64,000 nucleotides of DNA from Bufo bufo (lineage: Eukaryota > Chordata > Amphibia > Anura > Bufonidae), in NCBI RefSeq assembly GCF_905171765.1, contig NC_053389.1, forward strand, positions 215,890,624-215,954,623, given 5' to 3'. A program made the position numbers and the translations under genes. Positions within the stretch are counted from its first letter, which is position 1; every line of letters begins with the position of its first letter. The notes under the pieces are model-generated. The model was not told where the DNA came from. It ran no database searches and saw only the letters and a list, made by a program, of their open reading frames with translations. Positions 46,106 through 55,860 of the stretch are shown one piece after another.

Positions 46106-46400
46106 CCTGTGTCCTCTGGTGGTCGATCCAAACAAAGGGGACCACCAGAGGACCAGGTAGCAGGTATATTAGACGCTGTTATCAAAACAGCGTCTAATAT
46201 ACCTGTTAGGGGTTAAAAAAAACACATCTCCAGCCTGCCAGCGAACGATCGCCGCTGGCAGGCTGGAGATCAACTCTCTTACCTTCCGTTCCTGTGAGCG
46301 CGCGCGCCTGTGTGCGCGCGTTCACAGGAAATCTCGGCTCACGCGAGATGACGCCTATTGGCGTTAGCGTAGCCTGGGGGAGCCGCCGCAATGACGCCTT
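46106..46400. repeat. Cluster of consecutive hairpins at inner end of arm A
   Basis: In a row: CCTCTGGTGGTC/GACCACCAGAGG (46106-46158); a perfect 20-bp stem with 5-nt loop (46161-46205, stem starting CAGGTATATTAG); an 18-bp stem with 9-nt loop (46226-46270, CTCCAGCCTGCCAGCG); CCTGTGA-GCGCGC... (46291-46328); and two short ones, GACGCC-TATT-GGCGTT and GACGCC-TTTC-GGCGTT. Mirrored in arm B. Confidence 0.88.
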
Positions 46401-46490
46401 TCGGCGTTACAGTTGCGGGAAGTGGTTAAAGCAATCAAATAAAAGTTATGTTTTAACATAAGGGTCAGAAGCAGGTTTTTTTTTAGCCTC

Positions 46491-47465
46491 TGTCTTGGCT
46501 ATTACTTTTTCCATTCAAAAAGCTCCACATGGAGCTCCCACCCAGCAGTAGATAGAAGCCTGCAGGACACTTCACCTTGTCACATCACCTGGGCACATGG
46601 TGATGGCTCCATTCCTATGCTGTCCCTGGCACTTCCTCAGCAGCAGGGGTGGCGCGCTTCCTGTTTTCATAATAACTGATAAGGAAGGCTTTTGAATATC
46701 GCCGCGGTTAGGGTTCCCCCCTACATAAGTGCGCATGCGCTGCCTCCCGGGAGTGTTACTGCTAATCTGTGCGCTCGCCGAGTCAGAGGGCGTGAGCCTC
46801 CGACTTGTCCTTAATTCTGATTGGGTGCTTGCACTGGCACACACCCCCGGGGCGGAGCTTTTGTGATATCTACCCGGCGTGTGTTTGGCCTCGTGCGGCC
46901 ATCACAGCGCCGGAGCCTGTGCACACAACAGTACAGGGCATTTTTCCTCACAGGCTATTATAATTGTAACAAGCTCCTGATGACACGTGGCGAATTGTGT
47001 CATGTAGAAACGCGCTGAGCCAGTGTTTAATCCTGTAGGACATGGTTCTTTAGGCAGGGTGTGAGAGTGAATGGGCCGCTTACCTCAAAAAATATATCTT
47101 CCTGGCAAATAGTGTAGATGTGGTCTGAGCCATACAGTCCCACAGCGCTAATGCAGGAGTGTGAATGGTGATAAGATGCTCGTTATTGTCAGGTTACAGT
47201 GACAGACAGAGGATCGCTGCTGTCATACCCTAGCCAACTAAAAAGTCAGGACCGTATCCTCATCCCTGATCTTGCACATAAATAGCAGCACATTGCTACC
47301 AAGCACAGGGTTTTTTCCAGGTCTCATCAGGTGTAGCTGGCTATAGGGTTATCCCTCTCTACACTGGATGAGTCTGGTTGCCTGATATTCATAGTAAATT
47401 ATATACAATACCCCCTCCATGTATTTCTACCCACAGTGACTCCACATGTTCATGTCCCTCATATC
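46491..47465. other. Unclassified repeat-like region with CTGATGA...GAAACGCG
   Basis: No gene. 46690-47040 is GC-rich. CCTGATGACACG at about 46976 is followed by an inverted pair (GACAC/GTGTC) and GAAACGCGCTGAG, recalling hammerhead-like ends of Penelope-type elements, though the pairing is not canonical. Confidence 0.35.
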
Positions 47466-48075
47466 TTACCAGAGTGAGGGCTTTAGACAGGACTTTACAT
47501 AAAGGCAGACCCCTCCCCCTCTCCGGTTTTGGTGATCCTTTATAAACAGACTGTAACCTTGTACATTAACTGCCCAGTCATAGCCATCATCCAGCCATGT
47601 CTCAGTTATTCCCACTATGTCATAGTCCTTCTCACACATCACTAATTCCAGTTCCCCAGTTTTATTAGTCAGGCTTCTGGCATTAGTATACATACAATTA
47701 AGAGGTTTTGTATATTTTTTACCCTACACCTTTCCTTCTGAACTGTTCTGGTCCCTCCTTCCATTCCTCCCTTAGTTCCATTACCTTACCCCCGGTCTCT
47801 ATCTGCACTATCTTCCCCTTCTATAGTGTAATTACCCTTCCCAGTCCCTAGTTTAAACACTCCTCCAACCTTCTAGCCATCTTCTCCCCCAACACAGCTG
47901 CCCCTTCCCCATTGAGGTGCAGCCCGTCCCTACGATAGAGCCTGTAGCTGACAGAGAAGTTGGCCCAGTTCTCCGGGAACCCAAACCCCTCCTTCCTACA
48001 CCAGTTCTTGAGCCACTTGTTTACCTCCCTAATCTCCCGCTGCCTTTCTTGTGTTGCTTGTGGTATAGGTAGTAC
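47466..48075 (-). pseudogene. CR1-type LINE fragment, endonuclease N-terminus
   Basis: The minus-strand frame 47466-47693 reads MYTNARSLTNKTGELELVMC, DYDIVGITETWLDD and RRGGGVCLYVKS, the start of an APE-type endonuclease as in CR1/L2 LINEs (N in TNARSL, E in TETW). Upstream on the minus strand, DGLHLNGEGAAVLGEKMARR (near 47900-47940) resembles the preceding ORF. The rest of the LINE is absent. Confidence 0.82.
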
Positions 48076-48566
48076 ATCATCGCTAAGCTAATCGCTGTCC
48101 TTAGCGTTAGACTGTTGAGGGCAGCGATTGCCTGCAGCAGTCACATGCTATATGCTGGCATGTCACCACTGCTACTTGAAAACAAGCAATGGCAGGAGGA
48201 CCAACTCTGCCAAGAACAGCACTGCATATATTTTATTGTATGCTATTGCAAGACTTGTAATTAGCCTCTCTTTGTTCCTAAAGTCTTCTTCACCCTTGGG
48301 TGCTGCCACAAAATTTTCATTCGCAGGTATTTGTGCAGCCAACATTTTGCATTTGAATCATGTCACAACCCACTGGAGGAAATTACTTCTTTATGTGAAA
48401 CTTTGCCAATTCTGAGCAGTGTTTTTTCCCTACATTTACCTGCTAGATCTTCATGCCCTCTGTGACCATATAACATATAATTACTTGAGCTTTACAATGT
48501 TTTGTCTGCTATGAGCTACAAACTGTGTCTGCAGTTCAGTACTTCCTTTGCTGATATCAGCATAAA
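48076..48566. other. Upstream region of HSD17B14, nothing else recognised
   Basis: No repeat termini recognised; may hold promoter sequence. The frame at 48128-48415 is unsupported. Confidence 0.4.
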
Positions 48567-48590
48567 ACTACACATCCCATCATGCCCTAG
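48567..48590 (+). promoter_or_regulatory. ZNF143/THAP11-like motif in HSD17B14 promoter
   Basis: ACTACACATCCCATCATGCC matches the vertebrate promoter motif ACTACAnnTCCCAgnATGC. It lies about 120 bp before the ATG. Known for housekeeping-type promoters; function here is inferred. Confidence 0.65.
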
Positions 48591-48711
48591 GAGCTGGAGC
48601 ATGCCCAGTTTCTTTCCTGTTGGTTTCTACACAGGTCAGCTGATAGGAGCGTGACTACAACTCTGCTGAAACAAGACTTTAGTGCATTTCATCTGTTACA
48701 GGCAAAGCACC

Positions 48712-48814
48712 ATGGCTTCTAGTGGACCAGAACCAAGCCTACGCTATCACAACAAAGTTGTCATTGTCACTGGAGGTACAAAAGGCATTGGAGAGGCAAC
48801 TGTCAGGGTGTTTG
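48712..48814 (+). CDS. HSD17B14: HSD17B14-like short-chain dehydrogenase, first coding exon
   Basis: The ATG at 48712 lies in a good context (AGCACCATGG) and a GTAAGA donor follows 48814, giving 34 codons plus one base. It reads MASSGPEPSLRYHNKVVIVT then GGTKGIGEATVRVF, matching the human HSD17B14 start (RYAGKVVVVTGG, GIGAGIVRAF): beta strand and the TGxxxGIG dinucleotide-binding loop of classical SDRs. The enzyme oxidises hydroxysteroids and sugars with NAD+ in the cytosol. An in-frame GTG start further upstream is not used. No exon 2 was found in the remaining 15 kb, so the catalytic YxxxK lies outside. Synteny with the upstream PLEKHA4-like gene supports the call. Confidence 0.85.
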
Positions 48815-48961
48815 GTAAGAATTTACTGGTTGTTTATGCAAAAAAGCTAAAACTGGGGCAGATTTACTGATCCTGTCTAATTTTTAGAAGGTTTTATCAC
48901 ACTGGCTGATGCTGGATGATATACGCTCCTTTAGACTGTCTAGTTTAAGTTTATACTATTA

Positions 48962-49420
48962 GGCCCCTTTCACATGGGCGAGTTTTCCGCGCGGGTGCAA
49001 TGCGTGAGTTGAACGCATTGCACCCGCACTGAATCAGGACCCATTCATTTCTATGGGGCTGTTCACATGAGCGGTGATTTTCACGCATCACCTATGCGTT
49101 GCGTGAAAATCGCAGTAAGCTCGATTTTGTGCGTTTTTCATGCAACGCAGGTCCCATAAAAGTGAATGGGGCTGCGTGAAAATCGCAAGCATGTGCGGAT
49201 GCGGTGCGATTTTCACGTGCGGTTGCTAGGAGACGATCGGGATGGAGACCCGATCATTATTATTTTCCCTTATAACATGGTTATAAGGGAAAATAATAGC
49301 ATTCTGAATACAGAATGATTAGTAAAATAGCGCTGGAGGGGTTAAAAAAATTAAATAAAAATGTAACTCACCTTAATCCACTTGATCGCGCAGCCTGGCT
49401 TCTCTTCTGACTTTTCTTAT
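48962..49420. mobile_element. Harbinger-style MITE (GGCCCCTTTCACATG end), right end unclear
   Basis: Follows TTA. The interior has GCGTGAAAATCGC/GCGATTTTCACG hairpins. From 49265 it carries a module, TTATAAC...AAAATAATAGCATTCT to TAATCCACTTGATCGC, shared with 9555-9680. Confidence 0.6.
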
Positions 49421-49727
49421 CAGGAGTAGTGAGAATATGAAGTTTCCAGATTCTGCTCTTGCACGTGTCTGATTAGTATAGCTCCATAAAAGGTATGCCT
49501 GTTTATGCAGTTCATGCAGTTTAACACGGTCAAAGGTTCTGACAGAATCCCTTTAAAGTATGTATTTTTTCTGACATATTTCAAGCCCTATAGGGAAACC
49601 TTCCGAATTCATAATAATAAGCGGCCACCAAACTAGTACTGCTTATCTCAGGGAAACAGGATAGAAGTGTTGAAATTGTACTTTTCCTCACACACCAATT
49701 GAAGCTGTGACAGATTATTATCTGATG
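49421..49727. other. HSD17B14 intron 1, nothing recognised
   Basis: No exon or repeat end recognised. Confidence 0.35.
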
Positions 49728-49972
49728 TACAGGTGAAACTCTAAAAATTTTAATATCGTGCAAAAGTTCATTTATTTCAGTAATACAAATTAAAAGGAAT
49801 TGCATTAATGCAGCTTAAAATTAGTATATTGTGAAAAGGTTCAATATTCTGGACTCAAAGTGTCACACTCTAGTCAGCTAATTAATCCATACCCCCTGAG
49901 CAAAGGGTATCTCAAAATTGTGACTTTGGGGTTTCATAAGCTATAAGACATAATCATCCAAATTATAACTAA

Positions 49973-50470
49973 GGCTACTTTCACACTAGCGTTCGGAGCG
50001 GATCCGTCTGATGTTTCATCAGACGGATCCGCTCCGATAATGCAGACGTTCGCATCCGTTCAGAACGGATGCGTCTGCATTAAAACTTAGAAAATTTTCT
50101 AAGTGTGAAAGTTGTCTGAGCGGATCCGTTCAGACTTTACATTGAAAGTCAATGGGGAACGGATCCGCTTGAAGATTGAGCCATATGGTGTCATCTTCAA
50201 GCGGATCCGTCCCCATTGACTTACATTGTAAGTGTGGACGGATCCGCTCGCCTCCGCACGGCCAGGCGGACACCCGAACGCTGCAAGCAGCGTTCAGGTG
50301 TCCGCTCACTGAGCGGAGCGGAGGCTGAACGCTGGCAGGCGGATGCATTCTCAGTGGATCCGCCTCCATTGAGAATGCATCAGGGCCAGACGGATGCGTT
50401 CGGGGCCGCTCGTGAGCCCCTTCAAACGGAGAGCACGAGCGGAGCCCCGAACGCTAGTGTGAAAGTAGCC
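49973..50470. mobile_element. Harbinger-style MITE, CGGATCCG-rich (copy 2)
   Basis: GGCTACTTTCACACTAGCG to CGCTAGTGTGAAAGTAGCC, with TAA duplicated (49970-49972, 50471-50473). Very similar to 24432-24919. Confidence 0.92.
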
Positions 50471-50574
50471 TAATAAAGGCTTGAAATATCTCATATGTTT
50501 CACCTTTTAACCACCTCTGGACCGCCTAACGCAGGATCGCGTTCCGGAGGTGGCAGCGCTGCGCACAGTCACGC

Positions 50575-50830
50575 ATATACGCGTCATCTCGCGAGACGCG
50601 AGATTTCCTGTGAACGCGCGCACACAGGCGCGCGCGCTCACAGGAACGGAAGGTAAGAGAGTTGATCTCCAGCCTGCCAGCGGCGATCGTTCGCTGGCAG
50701 GCTGGAGATGTGTTTTTTTTAACCCCTAACAGGTATATTAGACGCTGTTTTGATAACAGCGTCTAATATACCTGCTACCTGGTCCTCTGGTGGTCCCCTT
50801 TGTTTGGATCGACCACCAGAGGACACAGGT
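50575..50830. repeat. Hairpin cluster of arm B
   Basis: Mirror of the arm A cluster: GCGCGC stem (50608-50645), CTCCAGCCTGCCAGCG stem (50667-50709), the 20-bp perfect stem (50730-50774), and CCTCTGGTGGTC/GACCACCAGAGG (50782-50824). Stems are retained although loops differ from arm A. Confidence 0.85.
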
Positions 50831-50879
50831 AGCTCAGTAAAGTAGCACCAAGCACCACTACACTACACTACACCCCCCC

Positions 50880-52490
50880 CCCCATCACTTATTAACCCCT
50901 TATTAGCCCCTGATCACCCCTAATCACCCCTGATCACCCCATATAGACTCCCTGATCACCCCCCTGTCATTGATTACCCCCCTGTCATTGATCAACCCCC
51001 TGTAAAGCTCCATTCAGACGTCCGCATGATTTTTACGGATCCACTGATAGATGGATCGGATCCGCAAAACGCATCCGGACGTCTGAATGAAGCCTTACAG
51101 GGGCATGATCAATGACTGTGGTGATCACCCCATATAGACTCCCTGATCACCCCCCTGTCATTGATTACCCCCCTGTCATTGATTACCCCCCTGTAAAGCT
51201 CCATTCAGATGTCCGCATGATTTTTACGGATGCACTGATACATGGATCGGATCCGCAAAACGCATCCGGTCGTCTGAATGAAGCCTTACAGGGGCATGAT
51301 CAATGACTGTGGTGATCACCCCCCTGTCATTGATTACCCCCCTGTAAAGCTCCATTCAGATGTCCGCATGATTTTTACGGATGCACTGATAGATGGATCG
51401 GATCCGCAAAACGCATCCGGACGTCTGAATGAAGCCTTACAGGGGCATGATCAATGACTGTGGTGATCACCCCATATAGACTCCCTGATCACCCCCCTGT
51501 CATTGATTACCCCCCTGTCATTGATTACCCCCCTGTAAAGCTCCATTCAGATGTCCGCATGATTTTTACGGATGCACTGATAGATGGATCGGATCCGCAA
51601 AACGCATCCGGACGTCTGAATGAAGCCTTACAGGGGCATGATCAATGACTGTGGTTATCACCCCATATAGACTCCCTGATCACCCCCCTGTAAAGCTCCA
51701 TTCAGATGTCCGCATGATTTTTACGGATGCACTGATACATGGATCGGATCCGCAAAACGCATCCGGTCGTCTGAATGAAGCCTTACAGGGGCATGATCAA
51801 TGACTGTGGTGATCACCCCCCTGTCATTGATTACCCCCCTGTAAAGCTCCATTCAGATGTCCGCATGATTTTTACGGATGCACTGATAGATGGATCCGAT
51901 CCGCAAAACGCATCCGGACGTCTGAATGAAGCCTTACAGGGGCATGATCAATGACTGTGGTGATCACCCCATATAGACTCCCTGATCACCCCCCTGTCAT
52001 TGATCACCCCCCTGTCATTGATTACCCCCCTGTAAAGCTCCATTCAGATGTCCGCATGATTTTTACGGATGCACTGATAGATGGATCCGATCCGCAAAAC
52101 GCATCCGGACGTCTGAATGAAGCCTTACAGGGGCATGATCAATGACTGTGGTGATCACCCCATATAGACTCCCTGATCACCCCCCTGTCATTGATTACCC
52201 CCCTGTAAAGCTCCATTCAGATGTCCGCATGATTTTTACGGATGCACTGATAGATGGATCGGATCCGCAAAACGCATCCGGACGTCTGAATGAAGCCTTA
52301 CACGGGCGTGATCAATGACTGTGGTTATCACCCCATATAGACTCCCTGATCACCCCCCTGTCATTGATCACCCCCCTGTCATTGATCACCCCCCTGTCAT
52401 TGATCACCCCCCTGTCATTGATCACCCCCCTGTCATTGATCACCCCCCTGTCATTTATCACCCCCCTGTCATTTAGCACCCCTCTGTAAG
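50880..52490. repeat. GATC-rich satellite of arm B with terminal 18-bp tandem array
   Basis: CGTCTGAATGAAGCCTTACA recurs about eight times (about 51080 to 52283), with GATCCGCAAAACGCATCCG cores. It ends at 52346-52480 in about eight copies of GATCACCCCCCTGTCATT (18 bp). In-frame repeats produce unsupported frames. Confidence 0.9.
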
Positions 52491-52499
52491 GCTCCATTC

Positions 52500-55130
52500 A
52501 GATATTTTTTTGGCCCAAGTTAGCAGAATTTTATTTTTTTTTTCTTACAAAGTCTCATATTCCACTAACTTGTGTCAAAAAATAAAATCTCACATGAACT
52601 CACCATACCCCTCACGGAATCCAAATGCGTAAAATTTTTTAGACATTTATATTCCAGACTTCTTCTCACGCTTTAGGGCCCCTAGAATGCCAGGGCAGTA
52701 TAAATACCCCACATGTGACCCCATTTCGGAAAGAAGACACCCCCAGGTATTCCGTGAGGGGCATATTGAGTCCATGAAAGATTGAAATTTTTGTCCCAAG
52801 TTAGCGGAACGGGAGACTTTGTGAGAAAAAAATTAAAAATATCAATTTCCGCTAACTTGTGCCAAAAAAAAAAAATTTCTATGAACTCGCCATGCCCCTC
52901 ATTGAATACCTTGGGGTGTCTTCTTTCCAAAATGGGGTCACATGTGGGGTATTTATACTGCCCTGGCATTCTAGGGGCCCCAAAGCGTGAGAAGAAGTCT
53001 GGTATCCAAATGTCTAAAAATGCCCTCCTAAAAGGAATTTGGGCACCTTTGCGCATCTAGGCTGCAAAAAAGTGTCACACATCTGGTATCGCCGTACTCA
53101 GGAGAAGTTGGGGAATGTGTTTTGGGGTGTCATTTTACATATACCCATGCTGGGTGAGAGAAATATCTTGGTCAAATGCCAACTTTGTATAAAAAAATGG
53201 GAAAAGTTGTCTTTTGCCAAGATATTTCTCTCACCCAGCATGGGTATATGTAAAATGACACCCCAAAACACATTCCCCAACTTCTCCTGAATACGGCGAT
53301 ACCACATGTGTGACACTTTTTTGCAGCCTAGGTGGGCAAAGGGGCCCATATTCCAAAGAGCACCTTTAGGATTTCACAGGTCATTTACCTACTTACCACA
53401 CATTAGGGCCCCTGGAAAATGCCAGGGCAGTATAACTACCCCACAAGTGACCCCATTTTGGAAAGAAGACACCCCAAGGTATTCTGTGAGGGGCATGGCG
53501 AGTTCCTAGAATTTTTTATTTTTTGTCACAAGTTAGTGGAAAATGCTTATTTTTTTTTTTTTTTTTCATACAAAGTCTCATATTCCACTAACTTGTGACA
53601 AAAAATAAAAACTTCCATGAACTCACTTTGCCCATCAGCGAATACCTTGGGGTCTCTTCTTTCCAAAATGGGGTCACTTGTGGGGTAGTTATACTGCCCT
53701 GGCATTCTAGGGGCCCAAATGTGTGGTAAGGAGTTTGAAATCAAATTCTGTAAAAAATGACCTGTGAAATCCGAAAGGTGCTCTTTTGAATATGGGCCCC
53801 TTTGCCCACCTCGGCTGCAAAAAAGTGTCACACATCTGGTATCTCCGTAATCGGGAGAAGTTGGGGAATGTGTTTTGGGGTGTCATTTTACATATACCCA
53901 TGCTGGGTGAGAGAAATATCTTGGCAAAAGACAACTTTTCCCATTTTTTTATACAAAGTTGGCATTTGACCAAGATATTTATCTCACCCAGCATGGGTAT
54001 ATGTAAAAAGACACCCCAAAACACATTCCTCAACTTCTCCTGAATACGGGGATACCAGATGTGTGACACTTTTTTGCAGCCTAGGTGGGCAAAGGGGCCC
54101 ACATTCCAAAGAGCACCTTTCGGATTTCACAGGTCATTTACCTACTTACCACACATTTGGGCCCCTAGAATGCCAGGGCAGTATAACTACCACACAAGTG
54201 ACCCCATTTTGGAAAGAAGAGACCCCAAGGTATTCGCTGATGGGCATAGTGAGTTCATGGAAGTTTTTATTTTTTGTCACAAGTTTGTGGAATATGAGAC
54301 TTTGTATGAAAAAAAAAAAAAAAAAAAAAAATCATCATTTTCCACTAACTTGTGACAAAAAATAAAAAATTCTAGGAACTCGCCATGCCCCTCACGGAAT
54401 ACCTTGGGGTGTCTTCTTTCCAAAATGGGGTCACTTGTGGGGTAGTTATACTGCCCTGGTATTCTAGGGGCCCAAATGTGTGGTAAGGAGTTTGAAATCA
54501 AATTCAGGAAAAAATGACCAGTGAAATCCGAAAGGTGCTCTTTGGAATGTGGGCCCCTTTGCCCACCTAGGCTGCAAAAAAGTGTCACACATCTGGTATC
54601 CCCGTATTCAGGAGAAGTTGAGGAATGTGTTTTGGGGTGTCTTTTTACATATACCCATGCTGGGTGAGATAAATATCTTGGTCAAATGCCAACTTTGTAT
54701 AAAAAAATGGGAAAAGTTGTCTTTTGCCAAGATATTTCTCTCACCCAGCATGGGTATATATAAAATGACACCCCAAAACACATTCCCCACCTTCTCCTGA
54801 GTACGGAGATACCAGATGTGTGACACTTTTTTGCAGCCTAGGTGGGCAAAGGGGCCCATATTCCAAAGAGCACCTTTCGGATTTCACAGGTCATTTTTTA
54901 CAGAATTTGATTTCAAACTCCTTACCACACATTTGGGCCCCTAGAATGCCAGGGCAGTATAACTACCCCACAAGTGACCCCATTTTGGAAAGAAGAGACC
55001 CCAAGGTATTCGCTGATGGGCATAGTGAGTTCATAGAAGTTTTTATTTTTTGTCACAAGTTAGTGGAATATGAGACTTTGTAAGGAAAAAAAAAAAAAAA
55101 AAAAAAAATCATCATTTTCCGCTAACTTGT
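52500..55130. repeat. Inverted-repeat ladder of arm B
   Basis: Same half-units as arm A with symmetry centres near 52530, 52845, 53190, 53555, 53945, 54320, 54700 and 55100, two more than in arm A. Centres alternate between long A/T runs and a GCCAACTTTGTATAAAAAAA segment. Confidence 0.88.
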
Positions 55131-55860
55131 GACAAAAAATAAAAAGTTCTATGAACTCACTATGCCCATCAGCGAATACCTTAGGGTGTGTACTTTCAGA
55201 AATGGGGTCATTTGTGGGGTGTTTGTACTGTCTGGGCATTGTAGAACCTCAGGAAACATGACAGGTGCTCAGAAAGTCAGAGCTGCTTCAAAAAGCGGAA
55301 ATTCACATTTTTGTACCATAGTTTGTAAACGCTATAACTTTTACCCAAACCATTTTTTTTTTACCCAAACATTTTTTTTTTATCAAAGACATGTAGAACT
55401 ATAAATTTAGAGCAAAATTTCTATATGGATGTCGTTTTTTTTTGCAAAATTTTACAACTGAAAGTGAAAAATGTCATTTTTTTGCAAAAAAATCGTTAAA
55501 TTTCGATTAATAACAAAAAAAGTAAAAATGTCAGCAGCAATGAAATACCACCAAATGAAAGCTCTATTAGTGAGAAGAAAAGGAGGTAAAATTCATTTGG
55601 GTGGTAAGTTGCATGACCGAGCAATAAACGGTGAAAGTAGTGTAGGTCAGAAGTGTAAAAAGTGGCCTGGTCTTTCAGGGTGTTTAAGCACTGGGGGCTG
55701 AGGTGGTTAAGTTGGATTATTGAAATAAATGAACTTTTCACGATATTCTAATTTTTCAAGTTTCACCTGTAGAAGGAAGCATTCTGCATTGTCTTTCATT
55801 TTATTTTATACCACACCCACCAAACTACTACTACAAAAAAAATTAAAAAAATTTGCTCTA

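Larger units (their letters stand above)
42116..46429 (-). mobile_element. Arm A: 4.3-kb TTAA-flanked composite repeat unit
   Basis: TTAACCACTTAAGGACC at the left and GGAAGTGGTTAA at the right are short inverted ends with TTAA on both sides. Internal order: about 600 bp single-copy part, inverted-repeat ladder (42720-44560), GATC-rich satellite (44580-46030), hairpin cluster (46106-46400). Arm B (50507-55710) is the same unit reversed. No transposase. TTAA targeting and CCAC ends suggest a non-autonomous piggyBac/Kolobok-like element, which is an inference. Confidence 0.8.
41608..46490. mobile_element. Fold-back element hosting arm A
   Basis: Left CTGACCCTTATGTTAAAACA (41633) and right TGTTTTAACATAAGGGTCAG (46451-46470) are inverted ends. 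Between 41700 and 42115 are alternating inverted copies of CTAGATGACCTTATGTT and TAGAGTCTC...GAGACTCTA. Arm A was inserted at a TTAA inside it (42116-46429). Confidence 0.7.
50507..55710 (+). mobile_element. Arm B: 5.2-kb TTAA-flanked composite repeat unit, inverse of arm A
   Basis: TTAACCACCTCTGGACCG at the left and GAGGTGGTTAA at the right. Same modules as arm A in reverse order: hairpin cluster (50575-50830), satellite (50880-52480), ladder (52500-55130), single-copy part (55130-55700). Longer than arm A mainly through extra ladder half-units. No transposase. Confidence 0.8.
49730..55769. mobile_element. Tc1-type MITE (CAGGTGAAACT ends) split by two later insertions
   Basis: Left TA then CAGGTGAAACTCTAAAAATT, right AATTTTTCAAGTTTCACCTG then TA (55770-55771). 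Pieces at 49730-49969, 50474-50506 and 55711-55769 are the host; the rest is a Harbinger-style MITE and arm B. Sequence either side of arm B (TTTCACCTTT|TTAAGTTGGATTATTGAAA) rejoins into the expected MITE sequence. Confidence 0.85.

Noticed and set aside
48682..48711. Upstream in-frame extension of the HSD17B14 exon
   Set aside because: Begins with GTG, whereas the ATG at 48712 has a good start context and fits the length of the family N-terminus.
52346..52480. 18-bp regularly repeated array, considered as a CRISPR array
   Set aside because: Pure tandem repeat without unique spacers, in a vertebrate satellite.
44860..52497. 64-codon frames with PPVIDYPPVIDYPPV and INDRGV repeats
   Set aside because: Translation of the GATC-rich satellite; identical frames recur with each unit.
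53707..54102. 131-codon minus-strand frame, longest in the arms
   Set aside because: Joins two ladder half-units by chance; no homology to known proteins recognised.
42965..54859. Repeated 83-codon frames (MGPFAHLGCKKVSHIWY...) on both strands, which look like a conserved small-protein family
   Set aside because: They come from the inverted-repeat ladder; the same sequence is open in both orientations and differences do not favour silent sites as far as I can see. No coding context.
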